A stretch of DNA of 64,000 nt from the IMG/VR virus record IMGVR_UViG_3300047548_001122, positions 124,001 to 188,000 of that record; one strand, written 5' to 3'. A program made the position numbers and the translations under genes. Within the stretch, counting starts at the first letter, position 1. Every line of letters starts with the position of its first letter. The stretch comes from a virus. The notes below the pieces were generated by a model, which searched no databases, had not been told where the DNA came from, and worked only from the letters and a program-made list of their open reading frames with translations. Positions 33,462-42,337 of this stretch are shown here, piece after piece.

Positions 33462-34277
33462 ATGTTACAAGTGATATTTCCTTTTGTTACTGCGGTGGCT
33501 TTATCGGCCATCGCAGCTTATTATTCCGTTATAGGTTTAGCACAAATATTTCCTGGTTCTTTTTGGCCAATCATTATCATGGGGTCTGTATTAGAACTGT
33601 CCAAGTTAGTGACAGTTTCATGGTTATACAACAATTGGACAGATACAATTGGAGTTATGAAATACTATTTTTTGGTATCTATAATTCTTTTAATGACTAT
33701 TACCTCAATGGGTATTTTTGGTTACCTTTCAAAGGCTCATTTGGAAACAAATATAATTGTAGGTGCTAATAGTGTTCAAATCAAAACATTAGAACAACAA
33801 GAAAAGATAGTAAAAGAAAGACTCGATTACCTATTAAAAAGAGCTGGCGATCCTGCAACTGCATCTAAAAAGATAGATAAACAAATACAAGAAACGCAAC
33901 AAGAATTAAAAGAAATAAATGAAAAGAAGTTGCCTCTATTAACTGAAGAGAATAAACTAACGGCAGAAATAGGCCCAATTAAATATATTGCCGAGGCTTT
34001 ATACACAAAAGATGATCCAAACTTTATAGATAAAGCTGTACGTTTCGTAATACTAATCATCATAGTTGTTTTTGATCCACTGGCAGTTCTTCTTTTGATC
34101 GCTTCAAATCAATCGTATAGAAAATACAAAGTGAAAAATGAACCAGAGGAAAATAAAAAAACACCCAAGAAGAAAAAGGTTGACAACTCTACAGCACCTA
34201 GTGTAGAATTGTTTGCGAAAGAAGATTCAGAATTAATACCTAAATCAAAGATTGCTAATATTGGAGAAATACAATGA
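33462..34277 (+). CDS. Membrane protein with coiled coil, conserved in aquatic T4-like phages
   Basis: The 271-residue protein has three hydrophobic segments near the N-terminus (about 5-27, 34-55, 66-90), a long charged helix likely to form a coiled coil (about 100-170), another membrane segment (about 190-215), and a K/E-rich tail. I recognise the plan from T4-like aquatic phages but no function has been assigned. It lies between gp43 and uvsX, so a role in tethering replication or in superinfection exclusion can only be guessed. Confidence 0.65.
   Translation: MLQVIFPFVTAVALSAIAAYYSVIGLAQIFPGSFWPIIIMGSVLELSKLVTVSWLYNNWTDTIGVMKYYFLVSIILLMTITSMGIFGYLSKAHLETNIIVGANSVQIKTLEQQEKIVKERLDYLLKRAGDPATASKKIDKQIQETQQELKEINEKKLPLLTEENKLTAEIGPIKYIAEALYTKDDPNFIDKAVRFVILIIIVVFDPLAVLLLIASNQSYRKYKVKNEPEENKKTPKKKKVDNSTAPSVELFAKEDSELIPKSKIANIGEIQ
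34180..34209 (+). promoter_or_regulatory. Probable sigma70-type promoter for uvsX, inside the upstream gene
   Basis: TTGACA (34180-34185), 18-base spacer, TAGAAT (34204-34209). It lies in the 3' end of the membrane protein gene, 65 bases before the uvsX ATG. Confidence 0.5.
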
Positions 34278-35329
34278 GTTTAATGGAAAAGTTAAAAAAA
34301 GGTTCGACTATCAAGGAAACATCAATACTTGCTAAGTCCGAATTCTTTACAGAAAAAGATATGATTCGAACCGATGTGCCTATGGTAAACGTTGCATTAT
34401 CAGGTTCACTAGATGGTGGCCTAACACCAGGTTTAACTATGTTTGCTGGACCATCAAAACACTTTAAGACAGCGTTTGCTCTTTTAATGGCTTCGGCTTA
34501 CTTGAAGAAATATAGTGATGCTGTCGTTTTGTTCTACGATTCAGAATTTGGTACTCCTCAAAAATACTTTGAAACTTTTGGTATCGATACTGATAGAGTT
34601 CTACATACACCAATTACAGATGTTGAAGAATTAAAGCACGACATTATGAATCAAATGCAAAACATCTCAAAAGGTGAACGTGTAATTATTATTCTAGATT
34701 CCATTGGTAACTTAGCATCGAAGAAAGAGATTGAAGATTCTCTTGAGGGCAAATCTGTTGCTGATATGACTAGAGCTAAACAGATGAAATCTTTGTTTAG
34801 AATGATTACTCCACACCTAACAATTAAAGACATACCAATGATTGTTGTCAACCACACTTATAAAGAAATTGGTATGTTTCCGAAAGATATTGTTGGTGGT
34901 GGTACAGGTTCTTATTACTCAGCAGATACAATTTGGATTCTTGGTCGTCAACAAGAAAAAACCGGAACAGAAATTACCGGTTATAACTTTATCATCAACA
35001 TTGAAAAGTCGAGATATGTTCGTGAGAAGTCCAAGATTCCAATTACAGTAGCTTTCGACGGTGGTATTCAAAAGTATTCTGGTCTACTAGACATTGCATT
35101 AGAAGGAAGTTTTGTTGTTAAACCTGCAAATGGCTGGTATGCAAAAGTAGATCAAGAAACTGGTGAAGTATTAAACAAAGTTCGATTTGATGATACACAA
35201 ACAAAAGAATTTTGGAGTGATATTTTAACTAATGAAAAATTTAAAGAATATGTAAGGAAACGTTATGAAATTGCTTATGGAAATATTATGCAAGATATTC
35301 CCATGGATGAAGAAACAACAGAGTCCTAA
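34274..35329 (+). CDS. uvsX: UvsX recombinase (RecA-like)
   Basis: The 351-residue protein has Walker A AGPSKHFKTA, typical of T4 UvsX (not the usual GxxxxGKT), Walker B VIIILDSIGNL and the DNA-binding-loop region around VGGGTGSYYSADTIW. It forms filaments on single-stranded DNA for recombination-dependent replication together with UvsY (9848). Its length is near T4 UvsX (391). It overlaps the preceding gene by four bases and has a probable internal promoter. Confidence 0.95.
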   Translation: MSLMEKLKKGSTIKETSILAKSEFFTEKDMIRTDVPMVNVALSGSLDGGLTPGLTMFAGPSKHFKTAFALLMASAYLKKYSDAVVLFYDSEFGTPQKYFETFGIDTDRVLHTPITDVEELKHDIMNQMQNISKGERVIIILDSIGNLASKKEIEDSLEGKSVADMTRAKQMKSLFRMITPHLTIKDIPMIVVNHTYKEIGMFPKDIVGGGTGSYYSADTIWILGRQQEKTGTEITGYNFIINIEKSRYVREKSKIPITVAFDGGIQKYSGLLDIALEGSFVVKPANGWYAKVDQETGEVLNKVRFDDTQTKEFWSDILTNEKFKEYVRKRYEIAYGNIMQDIPMDEETTES

Positions 35330-35621
35330 GTATTCCATAGATTATAGGGATGAAAATACCTATTTTACCATACTTGATGGTAAATATCAAAACGTCACCG
35401 TAACTTACTCGCAAACCCAATTCTTTGAAGATGAGGGTTTTGCGAGGTTAAAATTCAATTATAATGTCATAGATTCTTCAACATTTGCCTTAGAACAGTT
35501 GACAGACGATCAAGAATTTGTTATAATGTTAGGTGATATCTTACAAGACTACATTCTAGTGAAGGCAAAAAATCTTGAAACAGTTAGAGACAGTAATTCT
35601 GAAGAACTTGATTTTCAATGA
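35307..35621 (+). CDS. Small protein between uvsX and gp41, unknown
   Basis: This 104-residue protein (MKKQQSPKYSIDYRDE...) is beta-rich and acidic, without a motif I recognise. The ATG at 35307 lies in the end of uvsX; an upstream in-frame start at 35265 would add 14 hydrophobic residues encoded entirely within uvsX. It overlaps gp41 by 47 bases. A consensus promoter lies inside its coding sequence. Confidence 0.6.
   Translation: MKKQQSPKYSIDYRDENTYFTILDGKYQNVTVTYSQTQFFEDEGFARLKFNYNVIDSSTFALEQLTDDQEFVIMLGDILQDYILVKAKNLETVRDSNSEELDFQ
35499..35527 (+). promoter_or_regulatory. Consensus sigma70-type promoter for gp41 inside a coding region
   Basis: TTGACA (35499-35504), exactly 17 bases, TATAAT (35522-35527). 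Both boxes are perfect although the DNA also encodes protein, and the gp41 start follows 48 bases later. Confidence 0.8.
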
Positions 35622-36981
35622 AGAGTATACCCGTAAAGTATTTCCTTTCATAAAACACGAATATTTTTCAGATAACGTACACAAAAAATTCTTCAATGAA
35701 GTAAAACGTTTTATTGAAGAATATAAAACTCCTCCTACCTACGAATCACTACTCATCGATTTTACCGAATCTAAAAGATTAACACAAACCGAAGTGAACG
35801 GTTGTGTTGATTTGTTGCGTGAACTAAATTCAAATAAGAATGAAAGTTCCGAAATGGAATGGCTGATTGACCAAACAGAAAAGTTTTGTCAAGATAAAGC
35901 AATCTATAATGCAATCATGAATTCGGTCAGTATTCTTGACCAAAGTGGTGAAGATAAGAAATCTAAAGGTGAGATACCTAAACTTCTCAGTGATGCATTG
36001 GCCGTATCTTTTGATAATCATATTGGTCATGATTATGTAAATGATTTTGATGCACGGTATGATTTCTATCACAAACAAGAAACGCGGATTCAATTTGACC
36101 TTGATATCTTTAATAGGATTACCAAAGGTGGTCTTCCAATTAAAACTCTGAATATCGCACTTGCTGGCACAGGCGTTGGTAAATCTTTGTTCATGTGTCA
36201 CGTTGCCGCATCTTGTATATCACAAGGTAAAAATGTTTTGTATATTACACTTGAGATGGCCGAAGAAAAGATTGCAGAACGTATAGATGCTAATCTTTTG
36301 AATGTAGACTTGAATGAGTTATATACTTTGACTAAAGATGATTATGGTCGAAAGTTTAATCACCTGAAAACCAAACTCAATGGTAAATTAATCATCAAAG
36401 AATATCCGACTGCATCGGCATCAACACTTCATTTCAGAGCTTTGTTGAATGAATTGCAATTGAAGAAGAATTTTAAACCTGATATTGTGTTTATCGATTA
36501 TCTGAATATTTGTTCATCATCTCGTATTAAACCTGGTGCGAACGTGAATAGTTATTCTTATATCAAAGCAATTGCAGAAGAACTTCGTGGTCTTGCAGTT
36601 GAATTTGCTGTGCCTGTTGTTTCTGCTACACAGACAACTAGAAGTGGTTTTACAAATACTGATCCTGGTCTAGAAGATACTTCAGAATCTTTTGGTCTGC
36701 CAGCAACAGCAGACTTTATGTTTGCTTTGATTAGTACTGAAGAACTTGAACAGTTGAATCAGATTATGGTGAAACAGTTGAAGAATCGTTACGGTGATCC
36801 AAATCATTTCAAACGATTCGTTGTAGGTATTGATAGAGCTAAGATGAAATTGTATGATGCTGAACCTGATGCACAGAATGATATTTCAGATTCAGGTCAA
36901 CCAAATGATACACCTCCATTAAATACATTTGGTAATCGTGAGAGTAAATTTAACAAAAACTTTGGCGGAATTAAAGTATGA
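35575..36981 (+). CDS. 41: Replicative DNA helicase gp41 (DnaB-like)
   Basis: The 468-residue protein matches gp41 (T4: 475) with an N-terminal helical domain and a RecA-like ATPase: Walker A LAGTGVGKSLF, LYITLEMAEEKIAER, Walker B PDIVFIDYLNI, and VPVVSATQTTRSGF. It unwinds DNA at the fork and activates the primase. The start is TTG, with the N-terminus MKQLETVILKNLIFNEEY; the next gene overlaps by four bases. The Walker A lacks the second G/T pattern of bacterial DnaB, as in T4. Confidence 0.93.
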   Translation: MKQLETVILKNLIFNEEYTRKVFPFIKHEYFSDNVHKKFFNEVKRFIEEYKTPPTYESLLIDFTESKRLTQTEVNGCVDLLRELNSNKNESSEMEWLIDQTEKFCQDKAIYNAIMNSVSILDQSGEDKKSKGEIPKLLSDALAVSFDNHIGHDYVNDFDARYDFYHKQETRIQFDLDIFNRITKGGLPIKTLNIALAGTGVGKSLFMCHVAASCISQGKNVLYITLEMAEEKIAERIDANLLNVDLNELYTLTKDDYGRKFNHLKTKLNGKLIIKEYPTASASTLHFRALLNELQLKKNFKPDIVFIDYLNICSSSRIKPGANVNSYSYIKAIAEELRGLAVEFAVPVVSATQTTRSGFTNTDPGLEDTSESFGLPATADFMFALISTEELEQLNQIMVKQLKNRYGDPNHFKRFVVGIDRAKMKLYDAEPDAQNDISDSGQPNDTPPLNTFGNRESKFNKNFGGIKV

Positions 36982-38093
36982 GTTTGAATAAAGATCAAGC
37001 AATTTATTGTGCGAATGTATTCTCAAACTATTTCGATAGATTCGAAAGAATAGATGAATACATGCGTGAACAAAAGTTGTCATCTATGTCAGAGAGGTCA
37101 CCAACACTTTTTGGTATGGGACCTGAAGATGATTTGTTTTCAGACTTCACGGTTTCACCAGAAAAAATGAACTTTGAAGTTGTCGAACTTTCGCAAGAAA
37201 AGTGGGACATTTATTTGAATATGATTTCTTCTCATTCAAACATGACAAGTATTCCTGGTCGCTGCTTGAGATTGGCTGTACTAGAAACTACAACCAATAA
37301 ATGGTGTGGTTTTATTAGACTAGGTTCGCCAGTAATTAATTGTAAACCTAGAAATGAAATGTTGGGTCAAGTGTTCACTCAAACTGAAGGTGGCGCACAG
37401 TTATTTAATCGATGCGCTATCATGGGTTTTGTTATTGTACCTGCACAGCCATTTGGTTATAATTACCTTGGTGGTAAATTGATGGCTGCGATTTGTACTA
37501 CACATGAAGTACGTGAAATGTTGAACAAGAAATATAACATGACAACTTGTTTGTTTGAAACAACCAGTTTATACGGTTCAACTAAGGCTGTATCACAATA
37601 TGATGGCATGAAACCTTATATTCGATACAAAGGTTTGACAGATAGTGATTTTCTTCCTATGTTACATGGTAAAACATACACCGATCTAAAAGAATATATG
37701 GAAGAAATTATTGGTGAACCACTCGCACCAGAAGGTGCTTCTAGTCGTAAACTAAAGATATCAAATGCCATGGTGTCACATATCAATACTGCTTTGAAGG
37801 GTACACCAGAAGGTGCCAAGTTTAAAAAGACCATAGAAAATGCAAAGAATCTGAACGAACAAAAGCGTTACTATGTTTCAGATTATGGGTTTAGTAACAT
37901 GGTTGACTTTGTTAATGGAAAAACAACTAAACTGATTGCTGGTGAAAACTATGAAAAGTTTCATTTGAAAAACATAATTGAGTGGTGGAGAAAGAAAGCC
38001 ATTAACAGATTTGAAACGTTAAAGACTGAGAATAGACTTAGGACAGAGATCGAAGTCTGGACAGGCGAAAAAGAGATTGACATTATTCGGTAG
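36978..38093 (+). CDS. DUF4338-like (DruA-related) protein, copy B
   Basis: The 371-residue protein shares its core with the protein at 17495: GFIRLGSPVINCKPRNEMLG, then GFVIVPAQPFGYNYLGGKLM, TTSLYGSTKAVSQYDGMK and a following LPML segment. The two copies are clearly homologous but diverged, especially in N- and C-terminal parts. Both lie at the ends of replication/recombination operons. The order of elements recalls DUF4338/DruA. No catalytic residue can be assigned with confidence, and the function is unknown. Confidence 0.5.
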   Translation: MSLNKDQAIYCANVFSNYFDRFERIDEYMREQKLSSMSERSPTLFGMGPEDDLFSDFTVSPEKMNFEVVELSQEKWDIYLNMISSHSNMTSIPGRCLRLAVLETTTNKWCGFIRLGSPVINCKPRNEMLGQVFTQTEGGAQLFNRCAIMGFVIVPAQPFGYNYLGGKLMAAICTTHEVREMLNKKYNMTTCLFETTSLYGSTKAVSQYDGMKPYIRYKGLTDSDFLPMLHGKTYTDLKEYMEEIIGEPLAPEGASSRKLKISNAMVSHINTALKGTPEGAKFKKTIENAKNLNEQKRYYVSDYGFSNMVDFVNGKTTKLIAGENYEKFHLKNIIEWWRKKAINRFETLKTENRLRTEIEVWTGEKEIDIIR

Positions 38094-38102
38094 TCCTGAT
38101 AG

Positions 38103-38110
38103 GATAAATA
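38103..38110 (+). promoter_or_regulatory. Candidate late promoter before the packaged-protein genes
   Basis: GATAAATA matches seven of eight bases of the late promoter and lies 24 bases before the next ATG, between the replication block and genes whose products look virion-associated. Confidence 0.5.
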
Positions 38111-38133
38111 CTCCATTATAAGTGGAGATTTAA

Positions 38134-39318
38134 ATGGCAGGCAATGCAATAGAAACCGCGAAACAAGAAAACGGATCAAAAGTTTATTTCGAATTAGTAA
38201 TAGAAAACGGAAAAGACCCGGACAAAGATTTTGCTGTTTTAGCGACAGCTGTAAAAAAAGTATATTCTAATGTAAATAATGAGTGGATGGAATCTTATGC
38301 GAAACAGGCACGAGCCTTGAAAGAATATATTGGTAGAAATAAGGGTTATGAGTACTCCCGTGATGATGGGTTTATGCCATTTATTGAAAACATTGCGAAA
38401 CAAAAATGTGGTGTTTCAGTTAAAGATCGTTGGGACCCTGCTGACATTTACATGGTAAAAAAATCCAAAAGAAAAGAAATTGAAGCCAAAATAAAACAGA
38501 TAACATCCACTCCAGATAAAGATACAAACCTATTGGCATTAAATGATTACATGAGAGAACTGATGCAATCTCTTGATATGTTACCAGTTTCATTAAAAGC
38601 TATTAAAAAATCCACAACAAAGGCTAAAGCTGAACCTGCGAACATAGGAGCTAAAGGTAAAAAAGTTTCTTTTGAAGTTGTTCCAGGTTCAGTAAAATGT
38701 TTATTAGATTTTGGACATAAAACTCCAAACGAATTCGATACGGGTGAATTTGCATTTGATTTTAAAGTTGGTGATGAAGAGATTCACGGACAAGCTCGTA
38801 ACTTTCAGTATTCAAAAGCAAGAAACTTAGTTCAAACGGATTTGACACCAAAAGGTCGGTCTGGTGGTGCAAAACTTGGTAAAGTATCTTCTGAAGCATT
38901 AGATACTTTTTTAAAAAAAATTAATTTGCCAAGACCAGCATCTGCTGCCAAAGATCCAAATATTGATTTGCCTGGTGAATGGAAAAAAGAAAATATTGAT
39001 TATTGGATAAAGTATATAGAAAATCTAAAGAGTGAAAAGATTGCTGGCCGACCTATTGATTTAGGTGGACTGAAAGTAAAAAATGGTAATAAAGAAACTG
39101 TGGGTGCAGAAGAAGTAATCAAAAATGCTATTATATCTGAAAATAAAACAAGAAGTTCTGCTGGTCGTTTTTCATCCAAGTTGATTGGATTAAGATGGGC
39201 TTATACATGGGCTTTAATAGAAAAAAAAGGAAAGATGGATGAATGGTTACAAACTTTATATTATGGTGCTAAAAAAGAATTTGGTGGTAAAAACGGACCA
39301 TTTTTAAAAATATACTAA
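38134..39318 (+). CDS. Conserved protein of unknown function
   Basis: The 394-residue protein is known to me only as a hypothetical protein of aquatic T4-like phages. The N-terminal part is helical and contains WDPADIYMVK, a short motif that also appears in some nuclease-like proteins, though I see no complete catalytic set. The C-terminal half is Lys-rich with SAGRFSSKLIGLRWAYTWAL. It comes right after a candidate late promoter and one base before the ligase-like gene, so the two may act together. Confidence 0.55.
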   Translation: MAGNAIETAKQENGSKVYFELVIENGKDPDKDFAVLATAVKKVYSNVNNEWMESYAKQARALKEYIGRNKGYEYSRDDGFMPFIENIAKQKCGVSVKDRWDPADIYMVKKSKRKEIEAKIKQITSTPDKDTNLLALNDYMRELMQSLDMLPVSLKAIKKSTTKAKAEPANIGAKGKKVSFEVVPGSVKCLLDFGHKTPNEFDTGEFAFDFKVGDEEIHGQARNFQYSKARNLVQTDLTPKGRSGGAKLGKVSSEALDTFLKKINLPRPASAAKDPNIDLPGEWKKENIDYWIKYIENLKSEKIAGRPIDLGGLKVKNGNKETVGAEEVIKNAIISENKTRSSAGRFSSKLIGLRWAYTWALIEKKGKMDEWLQTLYYGAKKEFGGKNGPFLKIY

Positions 39319-39319
39319 T

Positions 39320-40549
39320 ATGAAATTTTTAGACTTTTTAGTAGAAGCCAAAAATGAAGGCGCAAATCTACACCTAGAACATCTAGAAGATAATATATTT
39401 AATTTTGGTGTAAATGGTACTCGACAATCAATTGATTTTTTAAGATCATTAAGAGATATGTTAGCAGGTCATTCACAATCAAAAGTAAATATTACAACAA
39501 AATGGGATGGAGCTCCAGCTGTTATATGTGGAATAAATCCTGAAAACGGAAAGTTTTTTGTTGGAACAAAATCTGTTTTCAACAAAGATGGTAAATTAAA
39601 TTACACCGATGATGATATTGATAAGAATCATCCTGGTGGGGGATTAAATGAGAAATTAAAAATAGCATTGGCCTTTTTACCAAAACTTGGCATCAAAGGT
39701 ATATTACAAGGTGATTTGTTATTTACCAAAGGTGATATACAATCAGAAACAATTGACGGACAAAAATATATAAAGTTTCAACCAAATACTATTGTGTATG
39801 CGGTGCCAACCGATTCAGTTATGGCTAAAAAAATGTTAGCCTCTCAAATGGGAATAGTTTTTCATACTTCTTATTCAGGAAGAACGATAGATACATTGAA
39901 AGCCTCCTTCAATATTGACATTGGAAATTTAACACAAACTAAAGACGTTTGGTTCCGAGATGCTTCTTTTGTTGATGCGTCTGGTACTGCAACATTCACC
40001 GATAAAGAAACTCAAGCAATAACCTCTCTATTATCTCAAGCAGGTAGAGTTTTTCAAACCATAAATCCTGTCGTGTTAAATAGAATATCCTCTGGAATAT
40101 TTAAAGAACAAATTAAGACATTCAATAATACAAAGATTAGATCAGGACAAAAAATAACAAATACTGGCCAACATGTTTCAGAATTAATTAAATATATTGA
40201 AGATAAACTAAACAAAGAAATACTTGTTGCAAAAAAAGAAGATACAAAGAAGAAAAGAATTGCCGAAAAGAATGAAGTGATGAGGTTCTATAGAGGAAGT
40301 GCCAATCAATTAAAATCTGTTTTTGATTTGATGAACTTAATAGTTGATGCTAAGTTAATGATAATAAGAAAATTGGAATCAATCAAATCTTCAGTAGATA
40401 CCTTTGTTAGAACAGAAGATGGTTATAGAGTTACTGGTCCAGAAGGGTTTGTGGCAGTAGATAGAATAAGTGGTGGTGCATTGAAGTTAGTTGATCGACT
40501 AGAATTTAGTCAGACCAACTTTAATGCCGCAAAAAATTGGAGCAAATAA
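39320..40549 (+). CDS. Ligase-type nucleotidyltransferase (DUF6267-like) with capsid-targeting-like leader
   Basis: The 409-residue protein begins MKFLDFLVEA, which fits the T4 internal-protein leader with a gp21 site (LVE before A10). Residues 61-64 (KWDG, in TTKWDGAPAV) match motif I of the covalent nucleotidyltransferase superfamily (DNA/RNA ligases, capping enzymes); FFVGTKS, LQGDLLF (129-135) and YIKFQPNTIVY fit later motifs. The C-terminal 150 residues are Lys-rich and helical. It could seal or modify nucleic acid after being injected with the DNA; that is inference. Its substrate is unknown. Confidence 0.65.
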   Translation: MKFLDFLVEAKNEGANLHLEHLEDNIFNFGVNGTRQSIDFLRSLRDMLAGHSQSKVNITTKWDGAPAVICGINPENGKFFVGTKSVFNKDGKLNYTDDDIDKNHPGGGLNEKLKIALAFLPKLGIKGILQGDLLFTKGDIQSETIDGQKYIKFQPNTIVYAVPTDSVMAKKMLASQMGIVFHTSYSGRTIDTLKASFNIDIGNLTQTKDVWFRDASFVDASGTATFTDKETQAITSLLSQAGRVFQTINPVVLNRISSGIFKEQIKTFNNTKIRSGQKITNTGQHVSELIKYIEDKLNKEILVAKKEDTKKKRIAEKNEVMRFYRGSANQLKSVFDLMNLIVDAKLMIIRKLESIKSSVDTFVRTEDGYRVTGPEGFVAVDRISGGALKLVDRLEFSQTNFNAAKNWSK

Positions 40550-40821
40550 TGGCATACGACTTAAATAAAATATTACAAGAATATGGAGATGATGATTTCG
40601 GTTTCTCCGCTGTTTCTGAAGAAGAGTATAATGCTGTAATCAATGAGAAAGCTGATACAGCGGAAGAGTTTCAAGCAAGATTACAACAAGTTGAGAAATT
40701 AGTTTTACCATTCTTCACAAAACTTTTACAAACATCCGATAAAGAATACATATATTGGCCAAACAGAAAAAAATTAGTTGAAGATCAGATACAAAAGATA
40801 CTTAAATTAACAAGAGGTTAA
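40549..40821 (+). CDS. Small conserved acidic protein
   Basis: The 90-residue protein (MAYDLNKILQEYGDDDFGFS...) ends with YIYWPNRKKLVEDQIQKILK, a pattern I know from hypothetical proteins in aquatic T4-like phages. It is acidic at the start and helical at the end, and its function is not known. GGAG upstream fixes the start at 40549, which overlaps the previous stop by one base. The longer frame from 40537 is less likely. Confidence 0.6.
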   Translation: MAYDLNKILQEYGDDDFGFSAVSEEEYNAVINEKADTAEEFQARLQQVEKLVLPFFTKLLQTSDKEYIYWPNRKKLVEDQIQKILKLTRG

Positions 40822-40822
40822 T

Positions 40823-41212
40823 ATGGCATATTCAACTCAAGTATTAGATCATTACGAAAATCCTAGAAACGTAGGTAAATTTGATATAGGTGATGAAAGT
40901 GTTGGCACAGGATTAGTAGGTGCTCCAGCTTGTGGTGACGTTTTGAAATTGCAGATAAAAGTAGAAGATAATATTATCACTGATGCGAAATTTAAAACAT
41001 ATGGTTGCGGTAGTGCTATTGCTTCGTCATCATTAGTAACTGAATGGGTCAAAGGAAAAACACTTGAAGAAGCGGGTGCAATTAAGAACACTGAAATTGC
41101 AGAAGAGTTAGCTCTACCACCAGTAAAGATACATTGTTCAATCTTAGCTGAAGATGCTATTAAAGCAGCAATCAAAGACTATCAAGATAAAAACTTAACA
41201 AAGGCTGCATAA
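40823..41212 (+). CDS. iscU: Iron-sulfur cluster scaffold protein IscU
   Basis: The 129-residue protein is a full-length IscU/NifU-N protein. The three cluster-ligand cysteines are C37 (APACGDV), C62 (YGCGSAIASS) and C105 (KIHCSILAEDA), with D39 and H104 beside them. LPPVK at residues 98-102 is the HscA chaperone recognition site of bacterial IscU. The protein should accept Fe-S clusters made by the host cysteine desulfurase and pass them on. No other Fe-S genes are in the window. This is a likely auxiliary metabolic gene taken from a bacterium. Confidence 0.95.
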   Translation: MAYSTQVLDHYENPRNVGKFDIGDESVGTGLVGAPACGDVLKLQIKVEDNIITDAKFKTYGCGSAIASSSLVTEWVKGKTLEEAGAIKNTEIAEELALPPVKIHCSILAEDAIKAAIKDYQDKNLTKAA

Positions 41213-41484
41213 TGTTAAAACAAATAAATGGTCGTTGGGCTTTAGTTTCGAAAAAAACTCAAAGACCTCTTGCCTATTATAAAGGCGAAGGTAAACCATC
41301 GGATGAGTGGGTAAAGAAGCAAGAAGCAAGAATTCAGATGTTCAAATCTATGAATGAACAACAAGAATTTGTTTCAAAGGCAGGCGCAGGAGAATGGGGT
41401 AGACCCGAAACCACAAGAAAATATATAGAAGATACACCAGGACAAAAAGTTCAAAGATTTAAGAAATATATAAAGAATATATAA
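41212..41484 (+). CDS. Small conserved protein following iscU
   Basis: The 90-residue protein contains WALVSKKTQRPLAYYKGEGK and PSDEWVKKQEARIQMFK, a pattern common in aquatic T4-like phage genomes, where it has no known function. It is basic and probably helical in the second half. It begins on the last base of iscU, so it is made from the same transcript. Confidence 0.6.
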   Translation: MLKQINGRWALVSKKTQRPLAYYKGEGKPSDEWVKKQEARIQMFKSMNEQQEFVSKAGAGEWGRPETTRKYIEDTPGQKVQRFKKYIKNI

Positions 41485-41503
41485 TTATTTTATGGAGTAG
41501 AGA

Positions 41504-42337
41504 ATGAAAGATTTGATTATAGGATGTTCCACCAACTACGATTGGTCTAAGTTAAAATATTGGATCAATTCTATCAATGCATCAGGATTTGAAGGTGATA
41601 AAATCCTGATTCTAATGAACTGTGATGCTGAAACAGTTAAAAAAATTACAGAAGCAGGTTTCGGTGTAATTGGATTCAATCAAGATGAACAAGGTAATTT
41701 GAGTTATAGTTCTTCAATGCCTGTCCACACCGAAAGATTTTTACACATCTACAATTATTTAAAAGACAGAGACTATCGTTATGTAATCACAACCGATGTT
41801 AAAGATGTTGTCTTTCAAAAAAATCCTATCGAATATCTTGAAGCGGAATGTATTTCTAAAAATCTAATTTTTGCTTCCGAAAGTATCAAGTATAAAGACG
41901 AACCTTGGGGTGACCAAAACCTAAAAGAAACTTTTGGTCCATACATCTACGAACAGTTTAAGAACAATGAAATCTTCAACGTTGGTGTTTTGGCTGGTCA
42001 CGGCTACGCTATTCGTGATTTAGCTTTGAACATTTTTGTCGCTAGTTTAAATCGTCCTATTCCAATTTGTGACCAATCTACGTTTAATTTCCTCATTAGT
42101 CAAAACCCTTACACCTCATTGAGTAAGTATTGTTTCTCTGAAGATGGTTGGGCTGCACAACTAGGAACAACAGGTGATCCATCAAAATCTGCACAATTCG
42201 ATCCTTTGTTACTCGAAGAGAAACCAAAATTTGATGGTAATATTGTAACTACATCAAAAGGTAAAGAATTCTATATTGTACACCAATATGATAGAGTTCC
42301 AGAAATGAAAAAGGTCATTGAGGAAAAATTTGCATGA
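41504..42337 (+). CDS. Putative glycosyltransferase
   Basis: The 277-residue protein starts with a Rossmann-like strand (LIIGCSTNYDW), has YVITTDVKDVVFQKNP, a D-x-x-D motif in the position of a GT-A metal site, and FNVGVLAGHGYAIRDLA and PICDQSTFNFLI, which resemble nucleotide-diphospho-sugar transferases. It opens a cluster of glycan genes that runs to 47126 with four-base overlaps. The exact sugar and acceptor are unknown. Confidence 0.65.
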   Translation: MKDLIIGCSTNYDWSKLKYWINSINASGFEGDKILILMNCDAETVKKITEAGFGVIGFNQDEQGNLSYSSSMPVHTERFLHIYNYLKDRDYRYVITTDVKDVVFQKNPIEYLEAECISKNLIFASESIKYKDEPWGDQNLKETFGPYIYEQFKNNEIFNVGVLAGHGYAIRDLALNIFVASLNRPIPICDQSTFNFLISQNPYTSLSKYCFSEDGWAAQLGTTGDPSKSAQFDPLLLEEKPKFDGNIVTTSKGKEFYIVHQYDRVPEMKKVIEEKFA

